From Ceratobasidium sp. AG-K (Eukaryota; Basidiomycota; Agaricomycetes; Cantharellales; Ceratobasidiaceae), in NCBI GenBank assembly GCA_037039685.1, contig JAWNGF010000005.1, forward strand, positions 806,001 to 870,000: DNA of 64,000 nucleotides, in the 5' to 3' direction. Shown piece after piece: positions 1-16,863 of this stretch (its first letter is position 1; the number at the start of each line of letters is the position of its first letter). The notes below the pieces were generated by a model that saw only the letters and a list, made by a program, of their open reading frames with translations, ran no database searches and had not been told where the DNA came from. The translations under genes and the position numbers were made by a program.

Positions 1-2564
1 CCTGGGCTCTCTAGCTCTATTGAGTGCTACTATTGCTACTATTGCTAATGCACATCCGCTTGCTCTGGGCGACGACTACCATCGATTCGCTCCTCGAACC
101 GAAGGCTTCAACTGGAAGCCATGTGAAAGCGGTCGTGAATGCTCACGTTTCGAAGTGCCACTCGACTGGGACGATCCAACTGTTGGTAAAGCTTCCCTGG
201 CCGTTGTTCGGCTTCCGGCGACAAAGTCACCAAAGCTCGGGACGTTGTTCATAAACCCGGGAGGTCCAGGTGAGTTATCTACCTTCCTGACGGAGTGGTA
301 ACAACTCATCGCTTGATAAAGGCGCAAGTGGGCGGGAATTCATAATGGGCACCCGTGGAGACGAGATCAGGAATGCTAGCGGCGGCTATTACGACATACT
401 AGGTATGCAAGTGCGTTCTAAGCTGCACATATCATGATCTAAACTCGTCATGGTAAAATAGGGTGGGACCCTCGTGGTGTTGGGCTCACCGTGCCTCTCG
501 CTCGATGTGCCGAGACCACAGACGAGCTCTTGGAAATCATATCAAAGGCCAATCCAACTAACATCGAGGCTCGGGGTAACTTCACATCCAAATATGACTT
601 GGATGTCTTCTATGCTCAGGTCGACCAGGTTGACGCTGGGATCAAGGAGTTTGGCAAGCGGTGCTTGGAATTTAGTCCTGACACCTTCCCATATATGGGG
701 ACTGCTGCTGTCGTGCGCGACATGGTCGCGATGCATGATACTCTTGAAGGGAAGCAAAAGCCAATCGACTACTGGGGCTTCTCGTACGGAACCATCATCG
801 GTAGCTACTTTGTGAACAGTACGCTCCGGCCCCTACATCATCAGTTTATGTGCCCTAACCTCATCCTTCCAGTGTTCCCCGATCGTGTCGGCCGTGTTAT
901 TATCGATGGTGTTAGCGACCCCGTTTACTGGGCAAACATGCTTCCTCATACGGTAACGTAGTTTGATGCAGTAAACAATCCACTGTGCTAATGCTAAGGG
1001 TAGGGGAACAGCAAGGCGCTTGAGTCAGCCGATGAGGCGTTTGCTGGGTTCGCTCTCGCATGTGCAGCAGCTGGTCCAGCTGGATGCGCTTTGGCTTATG
1101 AGAACTCGACAGCGGATAGCATTATTGAGTGGACTCGAAAACTACTTGATGTAAGTACGCTATACGAATCGTCGCAGGCTTTGATTGACCGAGGTCTTAG
1201 GACGCCTACGACTATCGGAAAGCTGTGGGCCCCACCGCAAAGTTGAACTCGGCGATCATCCGCAGTCAGTTGATCCATGGGTTCTGTTATAACGCATTAA
1301 TAACATTTATCTAGCATACATATTCGGCCAGCTGTATGGACCGCAAGGCTGGCCAACCATGGCAAAGACTCTCAAAGAATTTGCTGACGCTCTAGCCAAT
1401 GGGACATTGGAGGACGCGAACGCAACTGGCCAGAAACGATACATTACTACTCCCCTCATCGATTTGGAGCGACGACAGGGAAACACAACCGAGGCGGACC
1501 AAAAGCAGATTTCAAACCTTGTGAATCTGGGCGTACGCTGCTCTGATGCAGTCGATCCTGGCAATGTCGCAACCAAGGACGTGTTCGACTTTATCGTAGC
1601 CAACTCTCGGGACGTTAGCCCCATGTGTACGTCCATCGTTTGTCCTAGTAGGCTTGGGGTTGCTCACCACGGTTTGCATCTCAGTCGGTCCCATGTGGAC
1701 AGATAGTGGAAATTACTGCCATCATTGGCCAGTACGAGCTGTCGAGCGCTTCACTGGTCCTTGGAATCATAAGCTCTCGAACCCCATTCTTGTCATCGGT
1801 ATGTGCTTACTACCGTACAAACTCGATAGTACTGATAGGTGGTCATAGGCAACGAGGCAGACCCGATCACTCCTTACATCTCAGCCAAGAGTGTGGCCGA
1901 CGCGCTGGGCGACTCGGCCATTCTGATCGAGCAGGATGACTACGGTGTGAGTACAGCAGTTGGACTATCTTCCCGACAGGCGTTGATTCGAGTTCCGATA
2001 CTATAGCACTGTTCCTTGGCTATGCACTCCGAGTGGTATGAGATAAGCCCCGTCATCCTAAGCCTACATTGCTGACTTTTATGCGCTGTCTAGCACGCTC
2101 GCAGCGGTTCAGGACTACTTTGTGAATAACAAGCTTCCTAGCCAAGACAAGTTCTGCGGTGTAAGTCTGCGAGCGCCGACTGTGTTGAGGATGATCTGAC
2201 CTATTGTTCGCATCAGACTAACCAAGAGTTGTTCCCCGGTCCTGGCATCACGAAGAAAACGTTGAACCAGATGGCAGCAAACGGTGGCACAAGTGGCAAC
2301 TCGAACATGGAAAGCGATCTAAAAGCAGCCAAGGACCGTGGGCAGAAGCTGTTCATCGCCGTAGTCGCTCTCGCCGCGTCGGCAGGCCTGCTCCTTCTCT
2401 CTCTCATCGCATCCTGCATACGTGGCCGTAAAAAGGCGACAACGAGCGCATACATCCCTCGTGCTGCGTTTGAGAAAGGGGACGAACAAGGACATACCTA
2501 TGATGACGCGTCCAAGTCAGCAGGAGGGTCCAAAGTAGGGGGATATGCCCCTGTCCAATCGTAA
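1..2564 (+). CDS. TAP-like alpha/beta hydrolase with C-terminal membrane anchor (5' truncated by window edge)
   Basis: Probable exported serine peptidase/esterase of the tripeptidyl-aminopeptidase (TAP) type. The first bases already encode a hydrophobic leader ending near ANAHPLALG, so the start codon and part of the signal peptide lie left of the window. Exons separated by short introns carry the oxyanion region (FINPGGPG), the nucleophile elbow WGFSYGT (about 772-795), the FPDRVGRVIIDGV segment, the acid-bearing NEADPITP (about 1851-1875) and the catalytic His in GHCSLAMHS, which is assembled across an intron near 1945-2008. The last exon (from about 2218) ends in a hydrophobic stretch (IAVVALAASAGLLLLSLIA, about 2353-2409) followed by Arg/Lys, typical of a single-pass anchor with a short cytosolic tail. 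Family: alpha/beta hydrolase fold plus TAP C-terminal domain. The substrate cannot be read from the sequence. Confidence 0.85.
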
Positions 2565-3466
2565 TCGCGCTAGCAGCGTTTAATTCTTGATGACAATCTC
2601 TTTTCTGATTGCAACACGGACATGATGAATTCATGTGTTTCGATATTTATGATCAGATAGAATAATATCCATGTGCTATTGTAAATGTTGGGTCTAGATG
2701 CATTCGCGCTCTACCCTCTGGGGGTTTACTACCTCGCGCCGACCCGAAGCATCAGAATCCTGAAAATTCAACTCGACGATTCCCTTTTCAGCGCGCAGGA
2801 ATCTCGCCTGACTCGGTCGAGTGCAATCTGCCGGGCTGGGCGGCCAGGTGCCAACATTATGGATACTTGATATGGCTCAGGGGTTACTTGTGCGGTTGTT
2901 ACAGGGCGCGCGGTTTCAGCCATGGCAAAGAGACGCCTTTTCCCTGCGACATTATTAAAATCTGCACCTTGACGTTTGTTCTCGTACCTGAGGATAATTA
3001 TGAGGCCGCGTTTATCTCTCACTGGCAGGGTCTCCCGACGCGATCCTCGAGTGCGCCCGCCGACTCTGAGCGGCGTAACCGCAAGGCGACCCGATCCCCG
3101 ACTCGGCGGCTACGTACGACCAACGACTTGATCCACGATGCGCCGTCCCGGCCCGCTATCCGAGCCATAATTGAATCGCGACCCACGTGACCGCGTCAAC
3201 TCAAACGAGTGAACAAACTCAAGGGTATTGGATACAAGTTTACAAGAACAACGTATACAAGGATCGGTAGCAAAAAAAGGAGAGACGACCAAAACTGCAG
3301 ACAAGAGCAAGCCGGGGTCAATAAACAAAGAGTGTATAAATATCGTCGGAACAAAAGTCCAAGAACGAAGATCACCAGGATGTCCGAGTATGTCCGGACC
3401 AAACATCCCAAGAAGCCAATCATAAACGAACATCACCATCCACGCGACAATCAACAAGGCCCGGAG
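2565..3466. other. Intergenic, convergent 3' ends
   Basis: About 900 bp between the 3' ends of two convergent genes. It holds only short reading frames without recognisable domains or good splice structure. I see no gene here. Confidence 0.6.
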
Positions 3467-4504
3467 CTAACGGCCACCCGCACTCCAGACTTTTCCCCAA
3501 CACGTATCCGCCTCGCCCGGCAGGCCCTGTTTGAGCGCGACCAACGCAAGTGCACTCCAACACCACACCTCGTCGACCTTGACGCCCTCTCGTTTCCCAG
3601 CATCGAGGATAAACATAATCTGGCTTCGGGCGGAATCATAGTCCCCCTCGTCGAGCGCGATGGATGCGACAGCTTGTTTACACTGCAGCTGTCCAGCGCG
3701 ATTTTGTGATTGCGTATATAGTTTATGTGCGGTTCGGAAATGCGAGCGTGCGCTAGAGAGTGATGGAGGGAGACGAGGAGAAGGGGTGGGCGAGTCTTGA
3801 GGAGAGCGGGGAAAGAATGCGCAGGTGGGTGAAGTAGGGAATGCGGTGGCTGCTTGAGAGAGGTAGCCGAGGTGGAGGTAGGCCAGTGCTTTGAGGTCCG
3901 GATGAGACGGCGGGACGACCGAGGCAGCGTGTTCGAGTTTGGCGATCGCAGTAGGAAAGTCGGTCGTAGTATGATAAATATGGACCGCATCGTCAATCAA
4001 AGACTGGGCAATGAAAGCAGGCGAAGGCGACATGGAGAGCGTGGTGGTACTCGACTGGGCACTGTCTACGCATGTGAGTGTGGTTCTAGACTGAAACTAT
4101 CAACTCACTGTAACCGAGTTGGAGCGACGTCTGGACGCTCTCGTCTTCCTCAGACATTATAACGCTCAAGCCGTCCTCATCCTGGTCGGAATCGCACAAC
4201 CGGAGCTCGGCCGCACTCGCCCGGATCGTGTCCATAAAGCACTCAGGGTTGAGCTCGGCCCAGATCCATCGGTTGTGCCGTGTGCGCAGTCCTTTGGCGA
4301 GCCACACTTGTCGGTTGGGACTCGCAGAGGTGAAGAATTGTCCGAACCGTTGGACTGCGGCGGTCAGTGCGTCCTGCTCCAATTAGCTAATTATCAGCCA
4401 TCAATGTTGTGACTCACCTCGTAACTGCTCGGGTACGGAATAACAGCATAATGGTCCGACCCATCCACCGTATACACAATCGTCAAGTTCTGGGGCACAC
4501 TCAT
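3467..4504 (-). CDS. Conserved hypothetical protein with TPR-like helices
   Basis: Three exons join cleanly by splice consensus: 4504-4418 (starts MSVPQNLTIVYTVDG), 4373-4109 and 4065-3467 (stop TAG). Donors are GTGAGTC and GTGAGTT, and phases are consistent (29 codons, then a codon split 1/2). The N-terminal ~115 residues include an acidic stretch (CDSDQDEDGLSVIMSEEDES). The C-terminal ~200 residues are Ala-rich paired helices (AIAKLEHAASV, ALAYLHLGYLSQAATAF, ARSHFRTAHKLYTQ, ALVALKQGLPGEADTCW) that look like TPR/SEL1-type repeats, so a scaffold or adaptor role is plausible. I do not recognise a named family. The start was chosen as the first ATG of an exon that splices in frame. Confidence 0.6.
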
Positions 4505-5374
4505 CGTGGCCTGCAAAAGTCCATATGAGCTCATATATACCCAGATGAGTCTGACTCACCCGGTTCTCGATCGCGAGCGGCGGGCCATGCCACGACCGTC
4601 GTCTGCGGGGGCGAGTAGCACCGTCCATTGGTCGCACTCTACAGACCGCCCAGGTTTTTATCAATACCTATTGCCAACTGTCAACCAGCACCTCGTTCAG
4701 GGTCCTCGGGTCATCTAAATCCGGTACTCGCCCGTGCCTGTGATAAGCCTGGAGTCGACGAGGTTGATCCGAGGCCGGGCAGCTTCAACTCCATACCCGC
4801 GTCTGTATATTAAAATCCGTATAATTCCAACGACAATAGGACATTCACTGCCGACCCCAGTCATTAAACAATCACTGATCGAAGCGAGCTTCGTCAATCC
4901 AATACGTTTCAAGAAGCACGCCGTCGATACAAATTAATGCCACCAATATCCGAATTTTAGTCGAATGACGCTAAATACTCCCGAACGATCACATACATGT
5001 CACTTTGGTCGTACGTTTATCGGCGGACATTTGTACCGCTTAGATGTCATCACACGGGTCGGGTCAAGCACCCTGGAGTCCCTCTTTACTTGCACGATGT
5101 ATGGAGGCTGATCAAAGTTTGTACCCCTCGTACCATAATATATAAGATCCACAGAGTAATCCCCAGTGGCAAATTAGCGCTCGATCCCCCGCTTTAAGAA
5201 CGTCTCTTGGAAAAATGAGAGCTCTGATCGCGCGTAGATCATCGTCACACCGTCTCAGCCTCAACTCCTGTGGTTGCGACACACTTGTCTGGGGGTATAT
5301 ACTAGTCAGTTTCCGGCCTAGTCATAAAGTGAACAAGCTCAAAGAGCCGAGATGTGGCGCACTTTCACCAACTT
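4505..5374. other. Intergenic region
   Basis: Upstream region of the TPR-like gene. The reading frames are short and unconvincing. I see no gene or clear regulatory element. Confidence 0.5.
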
Positions 5375-6235
5375 AAAGAAACATAGACTGGTTTGTTGAG
5401 TTCTTCGCGCCTAGTAAAGGCCGGTTTCTGATCCCAAACTTGGGATGGGAGATGCTGTGCTCAGGGTACCAAACCGCCCTGTTCCCCAACCACTCAATTC
5501 ACTCCCAAGCAGATCGACCCCATGCGCCCCTGAATCGTCAGTCAGCTCATATCCGAACATCGATTACTGTAATGTATCCCCACAAACTACCCACCAATAT
5601 ACGTCAATCAAACCATAAATCAATACACGCCAGCCCATCACATTAGGCCCCAAGGCAGACAAACCCACTCGTTCCTGGTCATTTCCCGAATCCAGACTCA
5701 TTACAGACTCAATCACGTCGATAGACACATGAGCAGGCGCCAATCTGCCAACCTGTCCGTCTTGACGTTTTGAGGGCGTCGTCTGGGCCTGTTTAGGGTA
5801 TTAGAGTGCGAGCAAGGGCTGGGATGACGTCTGATACTATGTTCATCCGCTCGGGGTCAGTACTAATCGAGGCTTGAAGGGCTGAGCATTTGCCGGGCGC
5901 CAATGAGAACGTTGAATAGAATCGGCCCGAGGTCGGAAAATCTATCAGAGGTTAGTATAATTATGTGTGTCGAAGGCTTATCTTCCAACAGGTACAACGC
6001 GGTCTTCCTCAGCTCGTCCGATGCGTCCGGGCTAGAACAATCGAGATCAGACCGGACCCGAACATCATTATTGAACTCTGATTTGCCACCCCATCATGAT
6101 TGAACAGGGTTCGATCCGGCGGTTCGCCACCCCATATTGAGAAGCACACTGTGTTCCAACGCGACCGTGTTCTTGAAGTTTCGAGAGGCTATATTAGCTG
6201 CCTCTGGCTCGTGCGCATTGAGCGCCTTGATTGCT
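5375..6235 (-). pseudogene. Decayed partial copy of the adjacent P-type ATPase
   Basis: This stretch aligns by eye, in the same orientation and order, with the C-terminal half of the intact ATPase at about 7370-8180. Examples: the shared core around 5740-5775 (GGCGCCAATC then GCCAACCTGTC then GTCTTGACGTTT) matches about 7625-7660. 5465-5500 (GGTACCA.AACGCCCTGT) matches about 7472-7500. 5880-5960 (GCTGAGCATTTGC...) matches about 7803-7885. 6145-6215 (TGTTCCAA.GCGACC) matches about 8120-8180. Indels and substitutions destroy the reading frame, including loss of about 10 bp relative to the parent near 5730. No catalytic domain remains. It reads as the residue of a tandem duplication, with the 5' two thirds lost. 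Confidence 0.75.
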
Positions 6236-6884
6236 GGGCGTATGTGCGTATTGGCTCGACGCGTAACCCCTAATCTATGTATACGCACATATGAACCCTG
6301 GGTACCATCGTAAAATTTAGGCTCCTATCCCGTCTTCCGTACAATCTACATGAAAGAGTATTCTGTTTTTTATTCACAGGTGGCGACGAAATCTCCGTCA
6401 AAATTTATCTACATTTACCTCGCAGGCGCGAATGCTACCTTCATGAATGCGATAATGTTCCACTCGAGCCGACTTTGTCGGTGTGACAAAATCCTACCAA
6501 GCTCAAACCAGTCGGAGGTTGGGACATAGTCAGCTTAGAAACGGTATGTCATTGAGTCAATTTATCCCAGCCTTGGCGGTCCAAGGGTCCGGTCTAGAGA
6601 TGGAAATACCTACAGCCAGGTTCAAATTGTTCACGCTCGGCTTGAGCTCCCGTGAACAGCAACGGCAATGTGCACACAAAACTCATACAAGCTCGAAGAC
6701 AACCACGCTCTTACCTGGTCTTCAGCTATGGGTAGTCACTCGTCAAAGTTCGTTTCGTACACTCAAGTGCGCTTCAGCACAAAGTCGGTGGAAATCAATG
6801 AGGCAATTTTGATTCAATCACACCGGACAAAATAAAATAAAAACCTCGAACAGTTACAAAATCGTCACGCGTTCACCAACAGAC
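6236..6884. other. Intergenic / 3' flank of P-type ATPase
   Basis: About 650 bp between the ATPase relic and the stop codon of the intact ATPase. I see no further similarity to the ATPase and no supported gene. Confidence 0.45.
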
Positions 6885-11348
<4,464 letters not shown>

Positions 11349-12684
11349 GGTCTCAAGACGAGAATAACTGGATGGAGCTCGATGGAGCCACGGCACCCCC
11401 TGCTCGCCTTTTAGTAGCCTAAGTTTTGGTTGAATAAACGCACAGGGGTGACGACTACCCCTCAGCATATGGTCCAAATCTGTCTACCGTCCAATGGCAT
11501 TTCGACTGCATGCCTGCTCGATTATTGCCAGTCGTATGCGATGTTTGTGCTGTGCGCTGTTAGTGCCACGCGTGGTCAAAAATAGCGCGTCACGTGCCTT
11601 GGAACCCTCCCCGCCTCTCTGTTGACCGGGTATCTAGGGTTGGATCGTCATTCTTAAATCCTATTGGCTCGTAATTACGGAGAATGATATGATCCTTTGG
11701 TCCATGGGCTCCTTTTGGTTATTTGGTTTGACCGGGGTACGACATAATGTGGTTGGGGTGTGTGATTGAGCGGCTATTTCGTCCTTCTTGACACTGCTGC
11801 GCTCATTCTGCCAGGGCACAATAGTCCCACGACAAACATGCTTTCACTCGCCACTAGACATTTGGTACATAAAAGGCACTGATTCCAGTGACCGAGGAGA
11901 GATCACAACATCAGAGTTCCGAGCTCGGGGGTGAATCGAGGACTAAAGATGCTTTCTCTCAGCCGGAGGGGTGATGGATTGAAGGAGAGTGAACGAAACG
12001 TAGTCTATTTGGGGAGAGAGTCAGGCACCGCGATATTTCTGGTAGTTGATGTTGATCAGGTAGCATCGAAGTTATATATCCGCCCAGAATTGGAGGCGAA
12101 TCAATCATTAAAAGGCCGACCAGTATGATTATTATTAGGAGCAATAACGTGAGAGTGTTATACTAAGTTTCAACGCCCTATAGACGCGGGGCAGAGAGTT
12201 CGAGAGTATGACGAAATTGATGCTAACTTGATGCGAAGATCTGCCCAATTCCAATCCAGCCAATCCTGGACGATCAAATTTAGACACGTGCCATCATTGA
12301 TTGATGGTTTAATTCGTTTTGAGAGAAACTTGCAATTGTGAACTAAATTCACGCGGCGACGGGTGCACTTAGGGTATTGCAAGGAGGGTGGCGGTGGGGT
12401 AGCTAATGGACCCCAGAATTGAGCACTGCTCTTACAGTTGGATATTGCTTACCCTTGGAGTTTTTAAACAGTTTATGACGAATTTTTTTATGCATGTATG
12501 CGCACTTCTCTCGTCTCTCGACTGGTGAAGGCTAGCAACAGGTTTAGAGGGTTTCATTCCTACCAATATTGGCGTGGTTTGAATACCTTAACGATTCCTA
12601 TTGAGCCTCTACAAGCCTACTCAAATTTCAGTGAGACAAGAAACTACAGCCAAATCTCGAAAAGGTGACTAAACTGCTCGTCCC
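11349..12684. other. Intergenic between ATPase and TPR-CHAT genes
   Basis: About 1.3 kb containing the 5' flank of the ATPase and the 3' flank of the CHAT gene. Short frames only. No gene recognised. Confidence 0.5.
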
Positions 12685-15600
12685 TTACGAACCAACGTGT
12701 ATGAAAGGTGCCCATCGACCCACAGCACTTTCCCCCACTTGATCTCGCAGAGATGCCACCGACTTGTGCAATGCCCTCGCCGCTCCACTACAGTCCATCT
12801 TTCCGTCCTTCAGTAATTCTGCATATACGCCGCGTGAAACCTCTGGGCCGTCTTGATCCTGGATCGACCACATGGTACCAATCACGCTCGAATATCCTGC
12901 CATTAACATGCCGGCTGCAAGATGAAACGCCTCGTCGGGCATTCTGCTATCGCCGGTCGCTGTCTGACATGCGGATAAAAATGCCAGGCCCTTGTTTTTG
13001 AAGGACCTCTTCATGATTTCTGAGAGAGTTAGATCGCCATCATGCAAGTGAAATGCACTCTGGGCTGGATTGTCCGCCACCTGAGTGGCATGACACGCGA
13101 GGTGGACCCAACTTCGCTCTTCCATTGCTTTTAACACAGCACCGACTGTCGCATTCTGGCCATCGAGCTGGACTATACGCGTTGCCCTATCGTGCTTTTT
13201 AATTTCCATCAGTTCATGTTTGGTGCATGGTATATGAGATTGACCCGGGGTCTGCTCCTGCCCAACGGCAAGGATTCCTGTTTGAGAGTCGAAGTTTTTA
13301 GAAGCCGAGGTGAGCAAGGTACCCAGAGTAGGGGTATATGAAGACACGACAAGATCGGAAGTATTAGGTTGTAATCCGTCATAACAACCAGCAGCGTGAA
13401 GCGGAAGGAAAGAGAGGGGGCCTGTCGTGCACCATGTTACATGTGGTAGTTGATCAATTGGTAACGGATTCTAAGAAAAACAATCAGCAACCACCTATTT
13501 AAGAAAGCGAGCTTAGCGCACCGTGTAATCAAGGTACTCTAATACCGGCTTTACAATGCCTAACCATAACGCTTGTAACGGCGACTTCCAGCTATCTTCT
13601 GGCCTTTGAAGACCGTGTCTGCTTGCTTTGGCGAACCCGCGGTGCCATCCAAGCGGTGATAGTTGCTCTCGAACTTCAATGGCCTTGGCTACTGAAAAGA
13701 ACGGAAGTGGGACGTGGGTTACCTCGTTGGTGTTCGGCAAAAGTACAAGAGCATCGCACTGGAGCTCCCAAAGATTGATTACAACGACGGGTCCATCCGA
13801 TGCAGCGTGTTTGAGCTCATCAAATTTACGAGGTCGTATAAAATTGTCGAAGCCAGAAAGACTCCGCGCTTCTTGGATTAGGAAGTTCCACTCTGTAGCA
13901 AGACGATGGCGGATTTGTGTATTCCCTTCGAACTCGTCTCCTATGGATGTTGCCATGTAATCATCGAATGTTCGGGAATTAGCTCGCTCCAGTGCTTGAC
14001 TAACTTCGTTCATTTTTGCGGAAAGATCAGGGTAGAGTTTCGAGAGCTCATCGAGGGGTGTCCGCAGTTGGAGCATTTGGTTCCACACAATGGAACGGCC
14101 CTCTTCGAGCCATTCAAGGGCGACGTTAGAGCTTTTAGCTGTAAGTGCATATGATGCCGCCTCTGTTGCAAGATCACCTAAGTATAAAATGCGCTCATAC
14201 CGTTGGTGGGCCGTGCCCCCAAGCCATACTTCCCAAGGGATTAAATCTATAGCAATTTGATATGCTGCTTGGGCGTCGAAAAGGCCGTGAATCTTGGACA
14301 GCCTGGCCAATTCGACCGATGCTAAAAACTTGGCTGATTCGTATCCCGTAGCTGAATATGCGGCTTCTTCGAAACTTCTCAGGGCAGAAATAATGTCCTG
14401 ATTGTCAGAGTAGCGATCGAAGCGATACACATAGGCGATTCCAAGTCCGTAAGTACCGAAGGCTTGCATATATCATTATGAGGGGTGATTAGCGCTGCCG
14501 CCTGAATCCCGCATTCAATCGCGCTGATGATATCCGAAGCGTCATTTTGAAACTTGAATCGCTCCTGATATGCATATCCTAGGTCATTTAGCATGTTTGG
14601 CTTGTATAGATTTCCATCGGGAGTGAGTCTCACTGCATCACAGTGGGATTCAATTGCGTCGTTGATGTCTGATAGATTTTTCAGAAGTTTGAATCGAGCT
14701 AAGTATGCGTTTCCCAGGCGACTGAACCCCATTGGCAAGCTTATATGACTGGCGGGGGTGAGAGACACTGCCATGGCCTGATATTTGATCGCAAGGTTGA
14801 GGTGGGAGAGTTCTTCTGAACGGGGAAAGTAGGCCAGGTATGCACGGCCAAGGTTACTAAGTCTTCCTGGCATGGCTGAGTGGTCTTCGGGAGTCAACGC
14901 TACCGCCTTGGTATGGTAAATAATCGCGGCGTGTAGGTCCAAAGACTCGCTGAGGTAGTTGTAACGTTTGTAGTAAACAACTCCCAGACTATCAAGCTTG
15001 AATGAGAGATCCACATGATCATCGGGGGTTTGCGACACAGCATCAAGCCAATATTTAACACTATGGTCGAGAGCTGAAATATCACCTGACCGATTCAAAG
15101 AATCCAGGCATACGCCTTCGAACTGGTCTTGTATTTCCGGTCTATATTCGCACCCATCTTGGACTGGTGGTTGTGCCTTGGATGAATATCTCATAACAGG
15201 TTTGTGATCCGCAATATCGCCAAACTTGAAAACCAGCTTGTGGTAGATCCTGCCAAGGTTTCTATGCAGCGAGGGAAGGATAGCGTCATCGGCGGGAGCG
15301 AGCATTATCGCGCCACGATAGTATTCGATCGCTTTATTAGCATCGGAACGCTCGCCCGAGTGATCAAAACGATCTGCATATACGTTTCCAAGCCTCTTCA
15401 TTACTATGGGCCTATGTGTATTCCCATCCGGCGCAAGCGCTAACGCCTTGGACAAGTGTTTGATTGCATCATTGAAGTCCAGAGGGTCACCCCAGTGCTC
15501 AAATCGCTTATGGTGTGCTACCCCGAGATTGCAGAGGCGAAGTACCAACGGTACGTTTGGGAGATCATCAGAGGAAAGCAACAACCCTTTGACCTGATAT

Positions 15601-16863
15601 TCGATTGCGTTGTCAATGTCGGAGCGATCTCCTACGCGCCTGAATCGAGCCAAGTAAGCAAACCCGAGGTTATTGAGAACTGTAGGTTGAATCTTATCTC
15701 CTTCAGGAGTGAGCACCAGTGCCCGGGCGAGATATTCGATCGCATCGTTAATATCTGAAATATTGTCCAGATGCCAAAATCTGGTACGGCACGCACTCGA
15801 GAGGTCACTAAGGATTCCTACTGTCTCCATATGCCCACTAGGAGTAAGGGCCAGGGCCTTGGATAGCCATTCTATTGCTGTGCTAATCTCTGTAGAGTCG
15901 CCCACGAGCAGAAATCGGGCATGATAGGCATTTCCGAGACCGTGGAGTATCGTTCGCATGCTTGAATGACCCTCGGGAGTTGATACCAGTGCTCTGGCCA
16001 GATATTCAACTGCGTTTTCAATGTCTGAGGGATCACTTAGACGCTGGAAACGAATTTTGTATGCCGTTCCCAGATAATAGAGCATTTTTGCTTGGTCCGC
16101 GTGGTCGTTAGGAATGAGCTGCACAGCACTAGCCAAGCGCTCGATTGCACTACTGATGTCCGGAAGGGAGCCTAGACGATCGAATCGCTTCAAGTACGCA
16201 TATCCAAGATCATAATGTACTTCTGGACTAGTTCTGTGTATTCCGGATGGGAGGGAAGCCGCCTTGAGCAAGGATTCGATGAAATTATCGAATTCAAGCA
16301 ATCCGTCTTGTCGTTCTGACTGAATGCCAAGATTGTCATGATCCTCGTCGGGTAACATGAACAGACCCATCACGACCACATATACGCACACATCAGTCCT
16401 GAGAATTTTCGTCGTTGACGATGGAAATCATACTTCCACGGAAATGATAAACTTTAGAGCACTTACGCGATCAATCTCCCTGTTATCCACAAGCCACCGA
16501 ACGCGATATTGAAAAGCCAAAATAAAAGTTTTGACAAACCCATTTGAGGAGTGTTCTTATCCAAAGTGCCGTCATATTTGGGTGGAAGTCCCAATACCTC
16601 GCCGATTAGTACGGGCGAGTTCCTGTCGCCCGTGCTTGTGGCAGGTGGTTCATCTAAGAATTTGAGTATTCACCTTTAGTACGACAAGGTGATTAGCCAT
16701 TTTTCCTATCACGTACCCGACTCGGATGACGCATCATATGGTAACGGATCACTGCATATAACCTATGAGGTGCGTCGGATTGTTTGAGGTTGGGTTACTC
16801 AACGTACTCCAGGAATAGCCCCTTCGTATCCGGGGGTCCGTTTGTAGGAGGTTCTAAGTCCAT
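12685..16863 (-). CDS. TPR-CHAT protein with predicted N-terminal membrane segment (apparent frameshift)
   Basis: Exons: 16863-16808, 16751-16717, 16653-16467, then 16398 down to a donor just 3' of DYT at about 13522, then a last exon from about 13470 to 12685. The first exons encode MDLEPPTNGPPDTKGLFLDD..., then a hydrophobic segment (LLFWLFNIAFGGLWITGRLI) followed after an intron by another (VCVYVVVMGLFMLP), so membrane association is likely. The middle holds many ~45-residue TPR-like repeats of the form LGxAYxxRF..SDI..AIE...AV.LTPDxH. The end is a CHAT domain (caspase/separase-like fold) with His in VHLACHAT (about 13092) and Cys in FLSACQTATG (about 12969), so the dyad is present. Near 14441-14443 the frame shifts: TTGGAATC lacks one G relative to the repeat consensus DLGIAY. 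This is a real lesion or a sequence error. Related to fungal CHAT-TPR families, with a possible role in regulated proteolysis or cell death. Confidence 0.8.

Noticed and set aside
3110..3457. Hydrophobic minus-strand frames near the 3' flank of the TPR-like gene
   Set aside because: Short, overlapping in two frames, no splice support and no recognisable domain; they lie in a convergent 3' region.
14379..14469. Overlap of two frames interpreted as an intron
   Set aside because: No GT-AG pair of plausible size restores the repeat; a single-base indel explains it better.
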